This document shows positions 16,631 through 23,994 of a stretch of 64,000 nucleotides of DNA, piece after piece. The first letter of the stretch is position 1, and each line of letters starts with the position of its first letter. Source of the DNA: CAZAPO01 sp044841755 (GTDB taxonomy: Bacteria > Bacteroidota > Bacteroidia > Flavobacteriales > Flavobacteriaceae); assembly GCA_044841755.1 (NCBI GenBank), contig JAXOFM010000001.1, positions 930,001 to 994,000 on the forward strand. The letters are read 5' to 3'. A model generated the notes under the pieces. It did no database searches. It saw nothing but the letters and a program-made list of their open reading frames with translations, and had not been told where the DNA came from. Made by a program: the position numbers and the translations under genes.

Positions 16631-16730
16631 AATTAAAACTAACTAACAAGTTAAAAGAGAGCGCCACAATAATTGCAGTGATTAATCCAACTAATAAAAT
16701 ATTGTGCCAAAACCTGTTTTTAATTCTCAT
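16629..16730 (-). CDS. Possible 33-residue single-pass membrane microprotein
   Basis: An ATG-started frame of 33 codons encodes MRIKNRFWHN, then a continuous hydrophobic stretch (ILLVGLITAIIVALSF), then NLLVSFN. That is a positively charged N-terminus followed by one membrane segment, the usual form of bacterial microproteins. It lies in the 307-bp interval between sucB and the response regulator. Against it: it sits just downstream of the regulator's terminator, has no clear promoter, and AT-rich DNA yields such frames by chance. Low confidence. Confidence 0.3.
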   Translation of the reverse strand: MRIKNRFWHNILLVGLITAIIVALSFNLLVSFN

Positions 16731-16761
16731 ATCAAAACATGGGGTTTAGGCAAGAGAATTA

Positions 16762-16800
16762 AAAAACGAAGGCTCCGGTAAAACAAAACCTAGAGCCTTC
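16762..16800 (-). terminator. Rho-independent terminator downstream of the response regulator
   Basis: Arms GAAGGCTC (16768-16775) and GAGCCTTC (16793-16800) pair perfectly, with an internal GGT/ACC pair. On the minus strand the stem is followed by GTTTTTT. It ends transcripts of the regulator at 16887-17513. The rest of 16580-16886 holds only the sucAB terminator, the possible microprotein and the palindrome at 16865-16884. Confidence 0.75.
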
Positions 16801-16864
16801 AATAATTCTCCCTAAGAACTAATTAATAGCTAGGGTAAATTTCCTAAATAAAGGAATACGAAAC

Positions 16865-16884
16865 AATACGTAATGTTACGTATT
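16865..16884. repeat. Perfect palindrome next to the response regulator stop codon
   Basis: AATACGTAA (16865-16873) and TTACGTATT (16876-16884) are separated by TG. The palindrome ends 2 bp from the regulator stop codon and is followed by T residues on the plus strand. It could be a weak bidirectional terminator or a protein-binding site. Confidence 0.5.
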
Positions 16885-16886
16885 TT

Positions 16887-17513
16887 TTAAGAAAGTGCGT
16901 CTTGATTTTCTTTAGCCCAAACAAGTAAGTTGTTATAATGTGACCCTATAGGTAATTTCTTGATAATGTTTTCTTTATGCTTTTCCACGGTGCGATTAGA
17001 GATGTTGCAAACCTCAGCAATCTCCTTTGCTGTCTTGTTTTGAGCTATCAGTTTTAAAATTCTTTTTTCAGAAGGAGTTAGTTTGTTTAAATGAACCAGG
17101 AGATTATTGTTTTTAGAGAATTGAGCTTCAATGTCTTTACTAAAATAAGGAGCGTTTTTAATAACAGATGCTAAGCAGTTTTCAATTTCAACAAGCGCCG
17201 ATTCTTTTAATAAATAACCATAAATGTTGTGCTGTTTGGCTTCATGATAAAACACACTGCTCTTTTCAAATGTGATTAATACGATCTTCGTCTTGATTTT
17301 ATCCTTGCACAGCTTCGCTATTTCTATTCCTGTTAGCTGAGGCATTCTAATATCTAGAATTGCTATGTCTGGTTGATGTTTAAGAATAAGTTTGTAAGCT
17401 TCTTTGCCATCATTGGCACTTGCGACAATAGTGTATCCTTTTTCCTCCAGAAAGTCTTGTAGCCCTTTTAAAACTAAAGGATGATCATCTGCAATTAAAA
17501 TAGTTGGATGCAT
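16887..17513 (-). CDS. NarL/FixJ-type response regulator without adjacent kinase
   Basis: This 208-residue transcription factor has a receiver domain (1-120) with acidic pocket D9/D10, phosphoacceptor D54 in AILDIRMP, T81 and K103. All key residues are present. The C-terminal LuxR-type HTH (about 140-200) contains LTPSEKRILKLIAQNKTAK (read as the usual LT--E--IL-LIA-G pattern) and ISNRTVEKHKENI. No histidine kinase is in the neighbourhood, so it is an orphan here. The retropepsin-like gene lies 25 bp upstream on the same strand and may be co-transcribed. Target genes unknown. Confidence 0.94.
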   Translation of the reverse strand: MHPTILIADDHPLVLKGLQDFLEEKGYTIVASANDGKEAYKLILKHQPDIAILDIRMPQLTGIEIAKLCKDKIKTKIVLITFEKSSVFYHEAKQHNIYGYLLKESALVEIENCLASVIKNAPYFSKDIEAQFSKNNNLLVHLNKLTPSEKRILKLIAQNKTAKEIAEVCNISNRTVEKHKENIIKKLPIGSHYNNLLVWAKENQDALS

Positions 17514-17538
17514 TGAGGGATTTGGTTAATGCTATTAA

Positions 17539-17976
17539 TTAGACCTTAAGATATAAATATTTCTTTTTGTAGTCTATTACTGCATCTCCTTTTTTCAGAA
17601 TATCTGCTCCTATAATGCCATCAACAGGTTTTGACTTATGATTAACAAGTGCAGTATTTACATGCACTAAATTAAAAAGAACTAGCGAAACTTTTTTCTG
17701 TTTCCATTTACCAATCTTAACGTTATTTTTATTAGAAATTTGAGTTTCCATTTCAGTAGCACCAGCGCCAGCAGCCTTAACATCAGATGCCTCAACCTTA
17801 AGATTAAAATTATCTATACTATCAAAACCTATACAAGAGTTAGAGGCTCCAGTGTCTAAAATAAACCTTCCTTTAACTCCGTTGATAGTAGCTTTAAGTT
17901 CAAAATGATTGGTTTTAGTAAACTTTAGTTTGACACGTATGTAACCCTTTTTTGATAGTAAATTCTGTAACGTCAT
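17539..17976 (-). CDS. Retropepsin-like aspartic protease (clan AA), single domain
   Basis: This 145-residue protein has the clan AA active-site motif FILDTGASNS with catalytic Asp41. The second family element, VDGIIGADILKK, is near 115-126. The size is that of a half-protease, so it would act as a homodimer, as retropepsins do. No signal peptide is seen, so it is presumably cytoplasmic, though the N-terminus is basic (LLSKKGYIRVKLKF). It may form an operon with the response regulator 25 bp downstream. Substrate unknown. Confidence 0.85.
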   Translation of the reverse strand: MTLQNLLSKKGYIRVKLKFTKTNHFELKATINGVKGRFILDTGASNSCIGFDSIDNFNLKVEASDVKAAGAGATEMETQISNKNNVKIGKWKQKKVSLVLFNLVHVNTALVNHKSKPVDGIIGADILKKGDAVIDYKKKYLYLKV

Positions 17977-18138
17977 TTTAACTAATTATTAAACTTCAAA
18001 AGTACATGAATTTTTTTGTTCATAAGTTCATAAAGACCAAATGAAAGAAATTATATGTAGTAACTAAGTGAACCTAAACTTGCATTTTTCTTTAATCAAA
18101 ATTTAGTTTTTACAGAAGAAATATAATAATACAAAGTG

Positions 18139-18146
18139 TACTTTTG
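18139..18146 (+). promoter_or_regulatory. -7 element TACTTTTG immediately before tatD
   Basis: TACTTTTG matches TAnnTTTG and ends 4 bp before the ATG at 18151, the same geometry as at 3262-3269. It predicts a leaderless or nearly leaderless mRNA. No clear -33 TTG is visible. Confidence 0.45.
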
Positions 18147-18150
18147 CATC

Positions 18151-18918
18151 ATGATTATTACAGATACGCATACACATTTATATATTGATGCTTTTGATGA
18201 AGACAGGGATGAGATAATAAAAGAAGCTTTAGCTAATAATATTTCAAGGTTTTTTCTTCCAGCTATAGATTCAGCATATACTAATTCTATGCTATTGCTA
18301 GAAGAGCAATATCCAGAAAACATTTTCTTAATGACGGGATTACACCCAACTCATGTTAAAGAGAATTATAAAGAAGAATTGCAGCATGTAGAAAATATGT
18401 TGGCAGAAAGAGAATTTGTTGCAATTGGTGAAATTGGTATCGATCTGTATTGGGATAAATCTACTTTAGCAATTCAGCAGGATGCATTTAGACACCAAAT
18501 AAAGCTTGCAAAAAAACACAAGCTTCCAATAGTAATTCACAGCAGAGAATCTTTTGATGAAATATTTGAGATCTTGGAAGAGGAAAAAGGAGATAACCTC
18601 TTTGGTATCTTTCATTGTTTTACTGGAACGTTAGAACAAGCTCAAAGAGCAATTGGTTATAACATGAAGCTAGGAATAGGAGGAGTAGTTACTTTTAAAA
18701 ATGGAAAGATCGATAAATTCTTAGATCAAATAGATCTAAAACATATTGTTTTAGAGACCGATGCTCCTTATTTGGCACCAACTCCGTATAGAGGAAAACG
18801 TAACGAACCCAATTATATATTAAATGTGCTGGATAAGTTATCATATATATATGGTGTAAGTTTTGCAGAAATTGCTGAAATTACAACTGCCAATTCAAAA
18901 GCTGTTTTTAAAATTTAG
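18151..18918 (+). CDS. tatD: TatD-family metal-dependent deoxyribonuclease
   Basis: This TIM-barrel metallohydrolase has 255 residues from the ATG at 18151. I chose that start because the family begins with the metal motif D-T-H-T-H (IITDTHTHLYIDAF), and an in-frame ATG at 18136 would overlap the -7 box. Other metal and catalytic blocks are TGLHPTHV, VAIGEIGIDLYWD, PIVIHSRES, GIFHCFTG and LETDAPYLAP. TatD enzymes are 3'-5' exonucleases acting on DNA and also have reported roles in D-aminoacyl-tRNA or DNA repair. ansA follows after 2 bp. Confidence 0.94.
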   Translation: MIITDTHTHLYIDAFDEDRDEIIKEALANNISRFFLPAIDSAYTNSMLLLEEQYPENIFLMTGLHPTHVKENYKEELQHVENMLAEREFVAIGEIGIDLYWDKSTLAIQQDAFRHQIKLAKKHKLPIVIHSRESFDEIFEILEEEKGDNLFGIFHCFTGTLEQAQRAIGYNMKLGIGGVVTFKNGKIDKFLDQIDLKHIVLETDAPYLAPTPYRGKRNEPNYILNVLDKLSYIYGVSFAEIAEITTANSKAVFKI

Positions 18919-18920
18919 AA

Positions 18921-19952
18921 ATGAAAGTGCCAAACATACTATTAATCTATACCGGAGGAACCATTGGGATGATCAAAGACTCAGAGACTGGTGCACTACG
19001 TTCATTTGATTTTAATAATTTACTAGACAAAATTCCGGAATTAAAACTATTAGATTGTTCAATAGAAACTGTTTCGTTTGATAACCCAATAGATTCCTCA
19101 AATATGAATCCAGATTATTGGACTCAAATTGCAGGAATAATTAAGCATCATTATACCACTTGCGATGGTTTTGTGGTACTTCACGGAAGTGATACAATGA
19201 GTTATTCGGCGTCGGCTTTAAGTTTCATGCTGGAAAACTTGAGCAAGCCTGTGATTTTTACTGGTTCGCAGTTACCAATAGGAGATTTGCGTACTGACGC
19301 CAAAGAGAATTTAATAACTTCAATACAAATAGCTTCTTTACAAGAAAAGGAAGCTCCGATTATTAAAGAAGTATGTCTTTACTTTGAATATAAATTATAT
19401 AGAGGTAATAGAACCACTAAAATAAACGCTGAACATTTTGAGGCGTTTGCTTCTTTAAACTATCCTGATCTTGCAGAATCGGGTGTTCATCTTAAGGTAA
19501 ATAAAGCACAGCTATATAAACAAGATCATGGTAAAGAACTAGTAGTTCACAAGAACCTTAATAATAATGTAGCTATTGTTAAAATGTTTCCAGGTATTTC
19601 AGGAACAGTTATTAAATCTATTCTTGACACTCCAAATCTACAAGGAGTTATTTTAGAAACTTACGGAGCAGGAAATACTACTACCAGCGAATGGTTCATT
19701 GACCTACTTGAAGAGCATATTAAGAAAGGGTTGTATATTATTAATGTAACCCAATGTTCAGGAGGAAGCGTTATCATGGGTCAGTATGAAACCAGCACGA
19801 GCTTAAAAGAAATTGGAGTTATATCAGGAAAGGATATAACAAGTGAAGCAGCAATTACTAAGCTGATGTATCTTCTGAGTAAGAATTTACCATCTACAGA
19901 ATTTAAAAAAGCTTATGAAACTTCACTTAGAGGTGAGATGAAGGAAAATTAA
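18921..19952 (+). CDS. ansA: Type I (cytoplasmic) L-asparaginase
   Basis: This 343-residue enzyme hydrolyses asparagine to aspartate and ammonia. The first active-site motif is IYTGGTIGM, with the nucleophilic Thr14. The second is VLHGSDTMSYSASAL, followed by KPVIFTGSQLPI with its conserved lysine/serine neighbourhood. There is no signal peptide, so it is the cytosolic type. It is in an operon with tatD (2 bp apart). A separate glycosylasparaginase with a different fold is found at 47389-48396. Confidence 0.94.
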   Translation: MKVPNILLIYTGGTIGMIKDSETGALRSFDFNNLLDKIPELKLLDCSIETVSFDNPIDSSNMNPDYWTQIAGIIKHHYTTCDGFVVLHGSDTMSYSASALSFMLENLSKPVIFTGSQLPIGDLRTDAKENLITSIQIASLQEKEAPIIKEVCLYFEYKLYRGNRTTKINAEHFEAFASLNYPDLAESGVHLKVNKAQLYKQDHGKELVVHKNLNNNVAIVKMFPGISGTVIKSILDTPNLQGVILETYGAGNTTTSEWFIDLLEEHIKKGLYIINVTQCSGGSVIMGQYETSTSLKEIGVISGKDITSEAAITKLMYLLSKNLPSTEFKKAYETSLRGEMKEN

Positions 19953-20020
19953 CGAGCAAAATTTTAGGGTTTAAAGTTTTTTTCGTTATTTGAGCCGCTG
20001 TAACTAAAAAATGAGGTTAT

Positions 20021-20108
20021 AGAGAGGTGGCCGAGTGGTCGAAGGCGCACGCCTGGAAAGTGTGTATACGTCAAAAGCGTATCGAGGGTTCGAATCCCTT
20101 CCTCTCTG
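20021..20108 (+). tRNA. tRNA-Ser (anticodon GGA)
   Basis: This is an 88-nt cloverleaf. Acceptor arms are AGAGAGG (20021-20027) and CCTCTCT (20101-20107), and the discriminator is G. The anticodon loop CTGGAAA sits between CACGC and GTGTG and gives GGA. The long variable arm (TATACGTCAAAAGCGTA) is typical of serine tRNA. The T-loop GGTTCGAATCC is intact. CCA is not encoded. Confidence 0.96.
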
Positions 20109-20229
20109 CGAAAGAGAGTATTGCAAATTCCCTAGCTGAACACCGTAAACTCTGCATAAAATTTAATTTTTTAATTACAATTTTTTTATATCTTTAACGC
20201 TTTAACTAATAAAATTAAGATCAAGAACA

Positions 20230-21006
20230 ATGAAAAGATTATTTTCTATTCTAGCCATCGCAGGTATTATGGCATTCGGAACTGTAAATGCTAATACTTA
20301 TGCGAACACTACCACATTTGTTAACACCTTTGTTTCGGCTCAAGAAGATGGAGCTGCTGACGCTTCGGGTGAGGATGTTGGATTTCACCAAGAATTAAAG
20401 AAAAGATTTATTGAAGGTGGACCTGGATTTATGGGTATTGTACTATTATGTTTAATTCTTGGATTAGCAATTGCTATAGAAAGAATTATCTTTTTAAACC
20501 TTTCAACTTCAAACTCTAAGAAACTTACTCAAAATGTTGAAGAAGCACTTGCTTCAGGTGGAGTTGAAGCTGCAAAAGAAGTTTGCAGAAATACTAAAGG
20601 GCCTGTTGCCTCTATTTTCTATCAAGGATTAGATAGGGCAGACGAAGACATTGATGCTGCTGAAAAAGCTGTTGTAGCTTATGGTGGTGTACAAATGGGA
20701 CAGTTAGAAAAGAATGTATCTTGGATCTCATTATTTATTGCATTAGCACCAATGTTAGGGTTCATGGGGACAGTAATTGGTATGATTAATGCATTTGATA
20801 AAATTGAAGCAGCAGGAGACATGCAGCCATCACTCGTAGCGGGAGGTATTAAAATTGCACTTCTTACTACTGTGTTTGGTCTGATTGTTGCTATTATATT
20901 ACAAATATTCTACAATTACATTGTTGCTAAAATCGATAGCATTGTAAATGATATGGAAGATGCGTCAATTTCATTGATGGATCTACTTGTAAAGCACAAA
21001 AAATAA
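20230..21006 (+). CDS. MotA/TolQ/ExbB proton channel family protein
   Basis: This 258-residue inner-membrane proton channel subunit energises outer-membrane processes together with the ExbD partners downstream. There is an N-terminal signal-like segment (residues 1-20) with a polar linker. Three membrane segments follow: near 65-85 (GFMGIVLLCLILGLAIAIER), 155-180 (LAPMLGFMGTVIGMINAF) and 195-225 (GGIKIALLTTVFGLIVAI). The TolQ/ExbB core pattern GTVxGMIxAF is present. It is first in a four-gene operon with a small membrane protein and two ExbDs. Which TonB system or motor it powers is not determinable. Confidence 0.92.
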   Translation: MKRLFSILAIAGIMAFGTVNANTYANTTTFVNTFVSAQEDGAADASGEDVGFHQELKKRFIEGGPGFMGIVLLCLILGLAIAIERIIFLNLSTSNSKKLTQNVEEALASGGVEAAKEVCRNTKGPVASIFYQGLDRADEDIDAAEKAVVAYGGVQMGQLEKNVSWISLFIALAPMLGFMGTVIGMINAFDKIEAAGDMQPSLVAGGIKIALLTTVFGLIVAIILQIFYNYIVAKIDSIVNDMEDASISLMDLLVKHKK

Positions 21007-21039
21007 TATTAATAACAACAACTTAAATCATAGATAATT

Positions 21040-21486
21040 ATGAATTTGCAAAAAATAATAAAGATTGTTGCAGGTATAGTTGGAGTTATTGCCATTATAT
21101 TTTTAGTGCGAATTATTGGAGTTGGAGATGATGCTATTAAGACATCTTCAGAAGTACAAGATAGTATTGTAAGTCCGTTTATGTATATTGCATACATTAC
21201 ACTTGGAGCAATTGCTGTATTAGTACTATTATTCTCTTTGGCCAATATGTTTACTAACGCAGCAACATTAAAGAAAACATTAACCAACGTAGGGGCGTTT
21301 GTGCTCTTAGCAGCAATAGCTCACTTCGGGTTTGCTAATGGAGTGGAAACTCCGCTAAGAGATGGAGAAGTTCTTTCTGCAAGTGGGTCTAAATGGGTAG
21401 GAACAGGGTTATACCTATTCTATTTCTTGGTTCTTATTGCAGCTGGAATTATGTTATTTACTGGAGTTAAAAAAATGATTAAGTAA
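21040..21486 (+). CDS. Small three-helix membrane protein between exbB and exbD
   Basis: I do not recognise a named family for this 148-residue protein. It has four hydrophobic stretches: 5-25, 45-70, 80-98 and 120-143. A polar loop (FANGVETPLRDGEVLSASGS) is probably periplasmic. It is placed between exbB (33 bp upstream) and exbD (2 bp downstream), so it is probably an accessory subunit of the same energising complex. The position is what supports a real gene with a shared role. The biochemical function is unknown. Confidence 0.82.
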   Translation: MNLQKIIKIVAGIVGVIAIIFLVRIIGVGDDAIKTSSEVQDSIVSPFMYIAYITLGAIAVLVLLFSLANMFTNAATLKKTLTNVGAFVLLAAIAHFGFANGVETPLRDGEVLSASGSKWVGTGLYLFYFLVLIAAGIMLFTGVKKMIK

Positions 21487-21488
21487 TT

Positions 21489-22112
21489 ATGGCAAAAAGA
21501 TCAGCACCAGAAGTTAATGCTGGCTCAATGGCTGACATTGCATTCTTACTGTTAATATTTTTCTTAGTAACTACAACTATGGAGAAGGATTCTGGGATTA
21601 GCCGTAAGCTACCTCCTATGGAAGAATCTGAAGAAGATGTAGTAATCAAGCAGAAGAATATATTTACAGTACTGCTAAACAAACACGACCAGTTGTTGGT
21701 TGAAGATGAATTAATGGAGCTTAAAGACCTTCGTAAAGCCGCTGTTGAATTTTTAGATAATGGTGGGTCTACTGATAATGATGGTAATCCTTGTGATTAT
21801 TGTCAAGGTAAAAAAGATCCTTCATCATCAGATCACCCTGATAAGGCAATTATTTCTTTAAAGAACGAGCGTGAAACATCATATGCTATGTATATATCTG
21901 TTCAAAATGAATTGGTAGGTGCATATAATGAGCTTCGTAACCGTAGAGCTTTGCAGATTGGACCTCAAAAAGGTTTTCAAGACATGAATTTTCAGGAGAT
22001 GCAAAAAAATGCGAAAGATGTTAACTGGCCAGGGAACAAAGAAAAGTTGAAAGAAGTGATAGACCAAATAAAAGTGGAATATCCTCAGAAACTATCTGAA
22101 GTACAACAATAA
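21489..22112 (+). CDS. ExbD/TolR-family protein, long form with CxxC
   Basis: This 207-residue ExbD partner of the upstream proton channel has a short cytoplasmic N-terminus. Its single TM (about 14-33, SMADIAFLLLIFFLVTTTM) carries the proton-relay Asp in MADIAF. A periplasmic domain follows. The periplasmic part is longer than in proteobacterial ExbD and holds a CDYC pair (GNPCDYCQGKK). A disulfide or metal site there is possible but unproven. It lies 2 bp from the preceding gene and 15 bp from a second ExbD. Confidence 0.9.
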   Translation: MAKRSAPEVNAGSMADIAFLLLIFFLVTTTMEKDSGISRKLPPMEESEEDVVIKQKNIFTVLLNKHDQLLVEDELMELKDLRKAAVEFLDNGGSTDNDGNPCDYCQGKKDPSSSDHPDKAIISLKNERETSYAMYISVQNELVGAYNELRNRRALQIGPQKGFQDMNFQEMQKNAKDVNWPGNKEKLKEVIDQIKVEYPQKLSEVQQ

Positions 22113-22127
22113 TTTAAATTTTAAGCT

Positions 22128-22607
22128 ATGTCTAAATTTAAAAAGAAAAAAGGCGGAGATTTACCAGCTATTTCTACTGCTTCATTGCCAGATATTGTAT
22201 TCATGCTATTATTCTTCTTTATGGTGGCAACTGTAATGAGGGAGAATACATTAATGATAGAAAACAGATTACCAAGTGCGGATCAAATTGAGAAACTTGA
22301 GAAGAAGAATTTGGTAATGTATATCTATGTTGGAAAACCAAGTTCTCAGTATAAGGCTAAATATGGAGATGAAGCAAGAATTCAATTAAACGATAACTTC
22401 TCTGAAGTGAGTGATGTTGCGGCTTTTATTCAAGCTGAGAGAGCTTCTAAAAGGGAAGAAGAAATCCCTTATTTAACCACTTCTTTACGAGTAGATAGAG
22501 AAGCAAATATGGGAGTTGTAATGGATATTAAGCAGGAGCTTAGAAAAGTTAATGCTTTAAAGCTTAATTACACAACCACACAAGGAGATATCTCCAATAA
22601 CCAATAG
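22128..22607 (+). CDS. ExbD/TolR-family protein, second copy
   Basis: This 159-residue ExbD has a basic N-terminus (KFKKKKGGD). Its TM (about 18-38) contains the functional Asp in LPDIVFMLLFFFMVATVM. The periplasmic domain ends with DREANMGVVMDIKQELRKVNALKLNY, the usual ExbD dimer-forming end. It differs clearly from the upstream copy (no CxxC, shorter), so the two may form a heterodimer in one channel. It is the last gene of the operon. A strong terminator follows 28 bp downstream. Confidence 0.91.
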   Translation: MSKFKKKKGGDLPAISTASLPDIVFMLLFFFMVATVMRENTLMIENRLPSADQIEKLEKKNLVMYIYVGKPSSQYKAKYGDEARIQLNDNFSEVSDVAAFIQAERASKREEEIPYLTTSLRVDREANMGVVMDIKQELRKVNALKLNYTTTQGDISNNQ

Positions 22608-22635
22608 ATAGGTAATCTTAATTTGTTATATATAG

Positions 22636-22661
22636 AAAGCACTCTAATTTTAGAGTGCTTT
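22636..22661 (+). terminator. Rho-independent terminator of the exbB-exbD operon
   Basis: AAAGCACTCTA (22636-22646) and TAGAGTGCTTT (22651-22661) pair over 11 bp with loop ATTT. The following DNA is T-rich. Confidence 0.8.
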
Positions 22662-22672
22662 TCTTTTTGTCT

Positions 22673-22680
22673 TATATTTG
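22673..22680 (+). promoter_or_regulatory. -7 element TATATTTG before the beta-barrel gene
   Basis: TATATTTG matches TAnnTTTG and lies 9 bp before the ATG at 22690, right after the terminator. The next gene therefore probably has its own promoter. The -33 region is not recognisable. Confidence 0.4.
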
Positions 22681-22689
22681 AGTCGTCTT

Positions 22690-23394
22690 ATGAAGAGATT
22701 CTTTTTATTTATTTTTTTGTTTAGTTTAACTACGATAGGTTGGGCGCAATCCGATTTTTCGGTAGAGGAGAGATTGAACGATAGTATTGATACAAAGTAT
22801 AAAGAGGATCAATTCTATTTCGGGGTAACTTATAATGTTTTGGGGAATATACCGGATGGAGTTTCACAAAATGGATTCTCGAGTGGGTTCCATCTTGGGT
22901 TTATTAAAGACATGCCCATTAATAAAGAACGTAATTGGGCAATTGGATTAGGTTTGGGGATATCAACCAATTCAATAAATCAAAATTTGAGAATTATAGA
23001 AGCCAATAACGCATATAGCTATGAAATTTTAGCTAATGGCAGCTATTCAAAGAATAAATTTTCACAACAATTAATAGAAGTACCTTTTGAGATTAGATGG
23101 CGATCATCAACGCCATCTAGTTATAGTTTTTGGAGGGTGTATACTGGATTTAAGCTAGGCTATTTATTAAGCTCGTCAAGTAGGTATAAGGATCCAGATG
23201 GTGAGATTAAACTAACCCAAATAAGCTCTTTTAATAAATTGCAATATGGATTAACACTCGGAGTTGGTTACGACTCGTGGAATGCTTATTTACATTATAA
23301 TATCAATCCTATTTTTGATGATACGGTTAAAGTTGAAGGTAATAATATTGAGATGAACCTCATTAAAATAGGAATTATGTTTTATATACTATAG
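22690..23394 (+). CDS. PorT-family outer membrane beta-barrel protein
   Basis: This is a 234-residue secreted protein with start ATG 22690. An in-frame TTG at 22678 lies inside the -7 element and is rejected. The signal peptide ends at GWAQ. The mature part shows alternating aromatic beta-strands with short turns (FYFGVTYNVLGN, WAIGLGLGIST, YGLTLGVGYDSW) and ends in Phe-Tyr-Ile-Leu, as outer-membrane barrels of about eight strands do. It resembles the OMP_b-brl_2/PorT group. It is not clearly the type IX secretion PorT itself, so no symbol is given. Its stop overlaps the convergent gene by 6 bp. Confidence 0.82.
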   Translation: MKRFFLFIFLFSLTTIGWAQSDFSVEERLNDSIDTKYKEDQFYFGVTYNVLGNIPDGVSQNGFSSGFHLGFIKDMPINKERNWAIGLGLGISTNSINQNLRIIEANNAYSYEILANGSYSKNKFSQQLIEVPFEIRWRSSTPSSYSFWRVYTGFKLGYLLSSSSRYKDPDGEIKLTQISSFNKLQYGLTLGVGYDSWNAYLHYNINPIFDDTVKVEGNNIEMNLIKIGIMFYIL

Positions 23395-23994
23395 CCAATA
23401 GTTTAGCATAATTAGCTGTGGAACTATGCCAATAAATACTCCCATTAATAGTTCAATATTATTATGAGCTCGCATATGAAGACGAGAGGTTGCCACAGCT
23501 CCAGCAATTAGAATAATTAAAACTATTGAACCCATAATATTTATGTTATAGTGGATACTTATCGCTACAAAGAACATAAAAATTCCAGATACGGCTATCA
23601 TATGGATGCTTGCTTTAAACATAAAAATAGCAAGGATTAAACAAGTTAAAGTGGAGAGTAAAATGCCAATGAAAAAACAATAGAGCTCTATGATCTCATT
23701 CTTAGGAAGAATGCGCTCTACAATTACAAAAATTATAATGCAATTTAAAGCTAATGGCAAGATGCGTTCTTTAGCAGTAGGCAAATGAACAGTCTTTACT
23801 TGTCTAAAAGCCTTAAGCAGGAAATAAAGCATAATAGGTAGCATTACAGTAAGTAATCCAATTGAAAATATTTTGGCTTTAATTAAATCTTCAGGTAAAT
23901 ACCTTGGTGATTTAGAGAAGAAAAATGCAGTACCAATTAAAGGCATGAAAAGAGGATGAAAAATATACGATATGCTCTTTAGGAACGAACTCAC
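23389..23994 (-). CDS. Polytopic membrane protein, possibly PAP2-phosphatase-like
   Basis: This 201-residue protein has about six hydrophobic segments (10-28, 42-62, 78-95, 103-125, 130-148 and 152-172). The end of the chain, ATSRLHMRAHNNIELLMG, resembles the C-terminal PAP2 signature SR-x-H-D, but Asp is replaced by Glu, and the first PAP2 motif is only partly visible around KERILPL. It could be a diverged lipid phosphatase or an unrelated membrane protein. It starts 1 bp after the rpoN stop and so is co-transcribed with rpoN. Confidence 0.75.
   Translation of the reverse strand: MSSFLKSISYIFHPLFMPLIGTAFFFSKSPRYLPEDLIKAKIFSIGLLTVMLPIMLYFLLKAFRQVKTVHLPTAKERILPLALNCIIIFVIVERILPKNEIIELYCFFIGILLSTLTCLILAIFMFKASIHMIAVSGIFMFFVAISIHYNINIMGSIVLIILIAGAVATSRLHMRAHNNIELLMGVFIGIVPQLIMLNYWL

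Noticed and set aside
22678..22689. TTG start for the beta-barrel gene
   Set aside because: The TTG is part of the -7 element TATATTTG. ATG 22690 gives a clean signal peptide.
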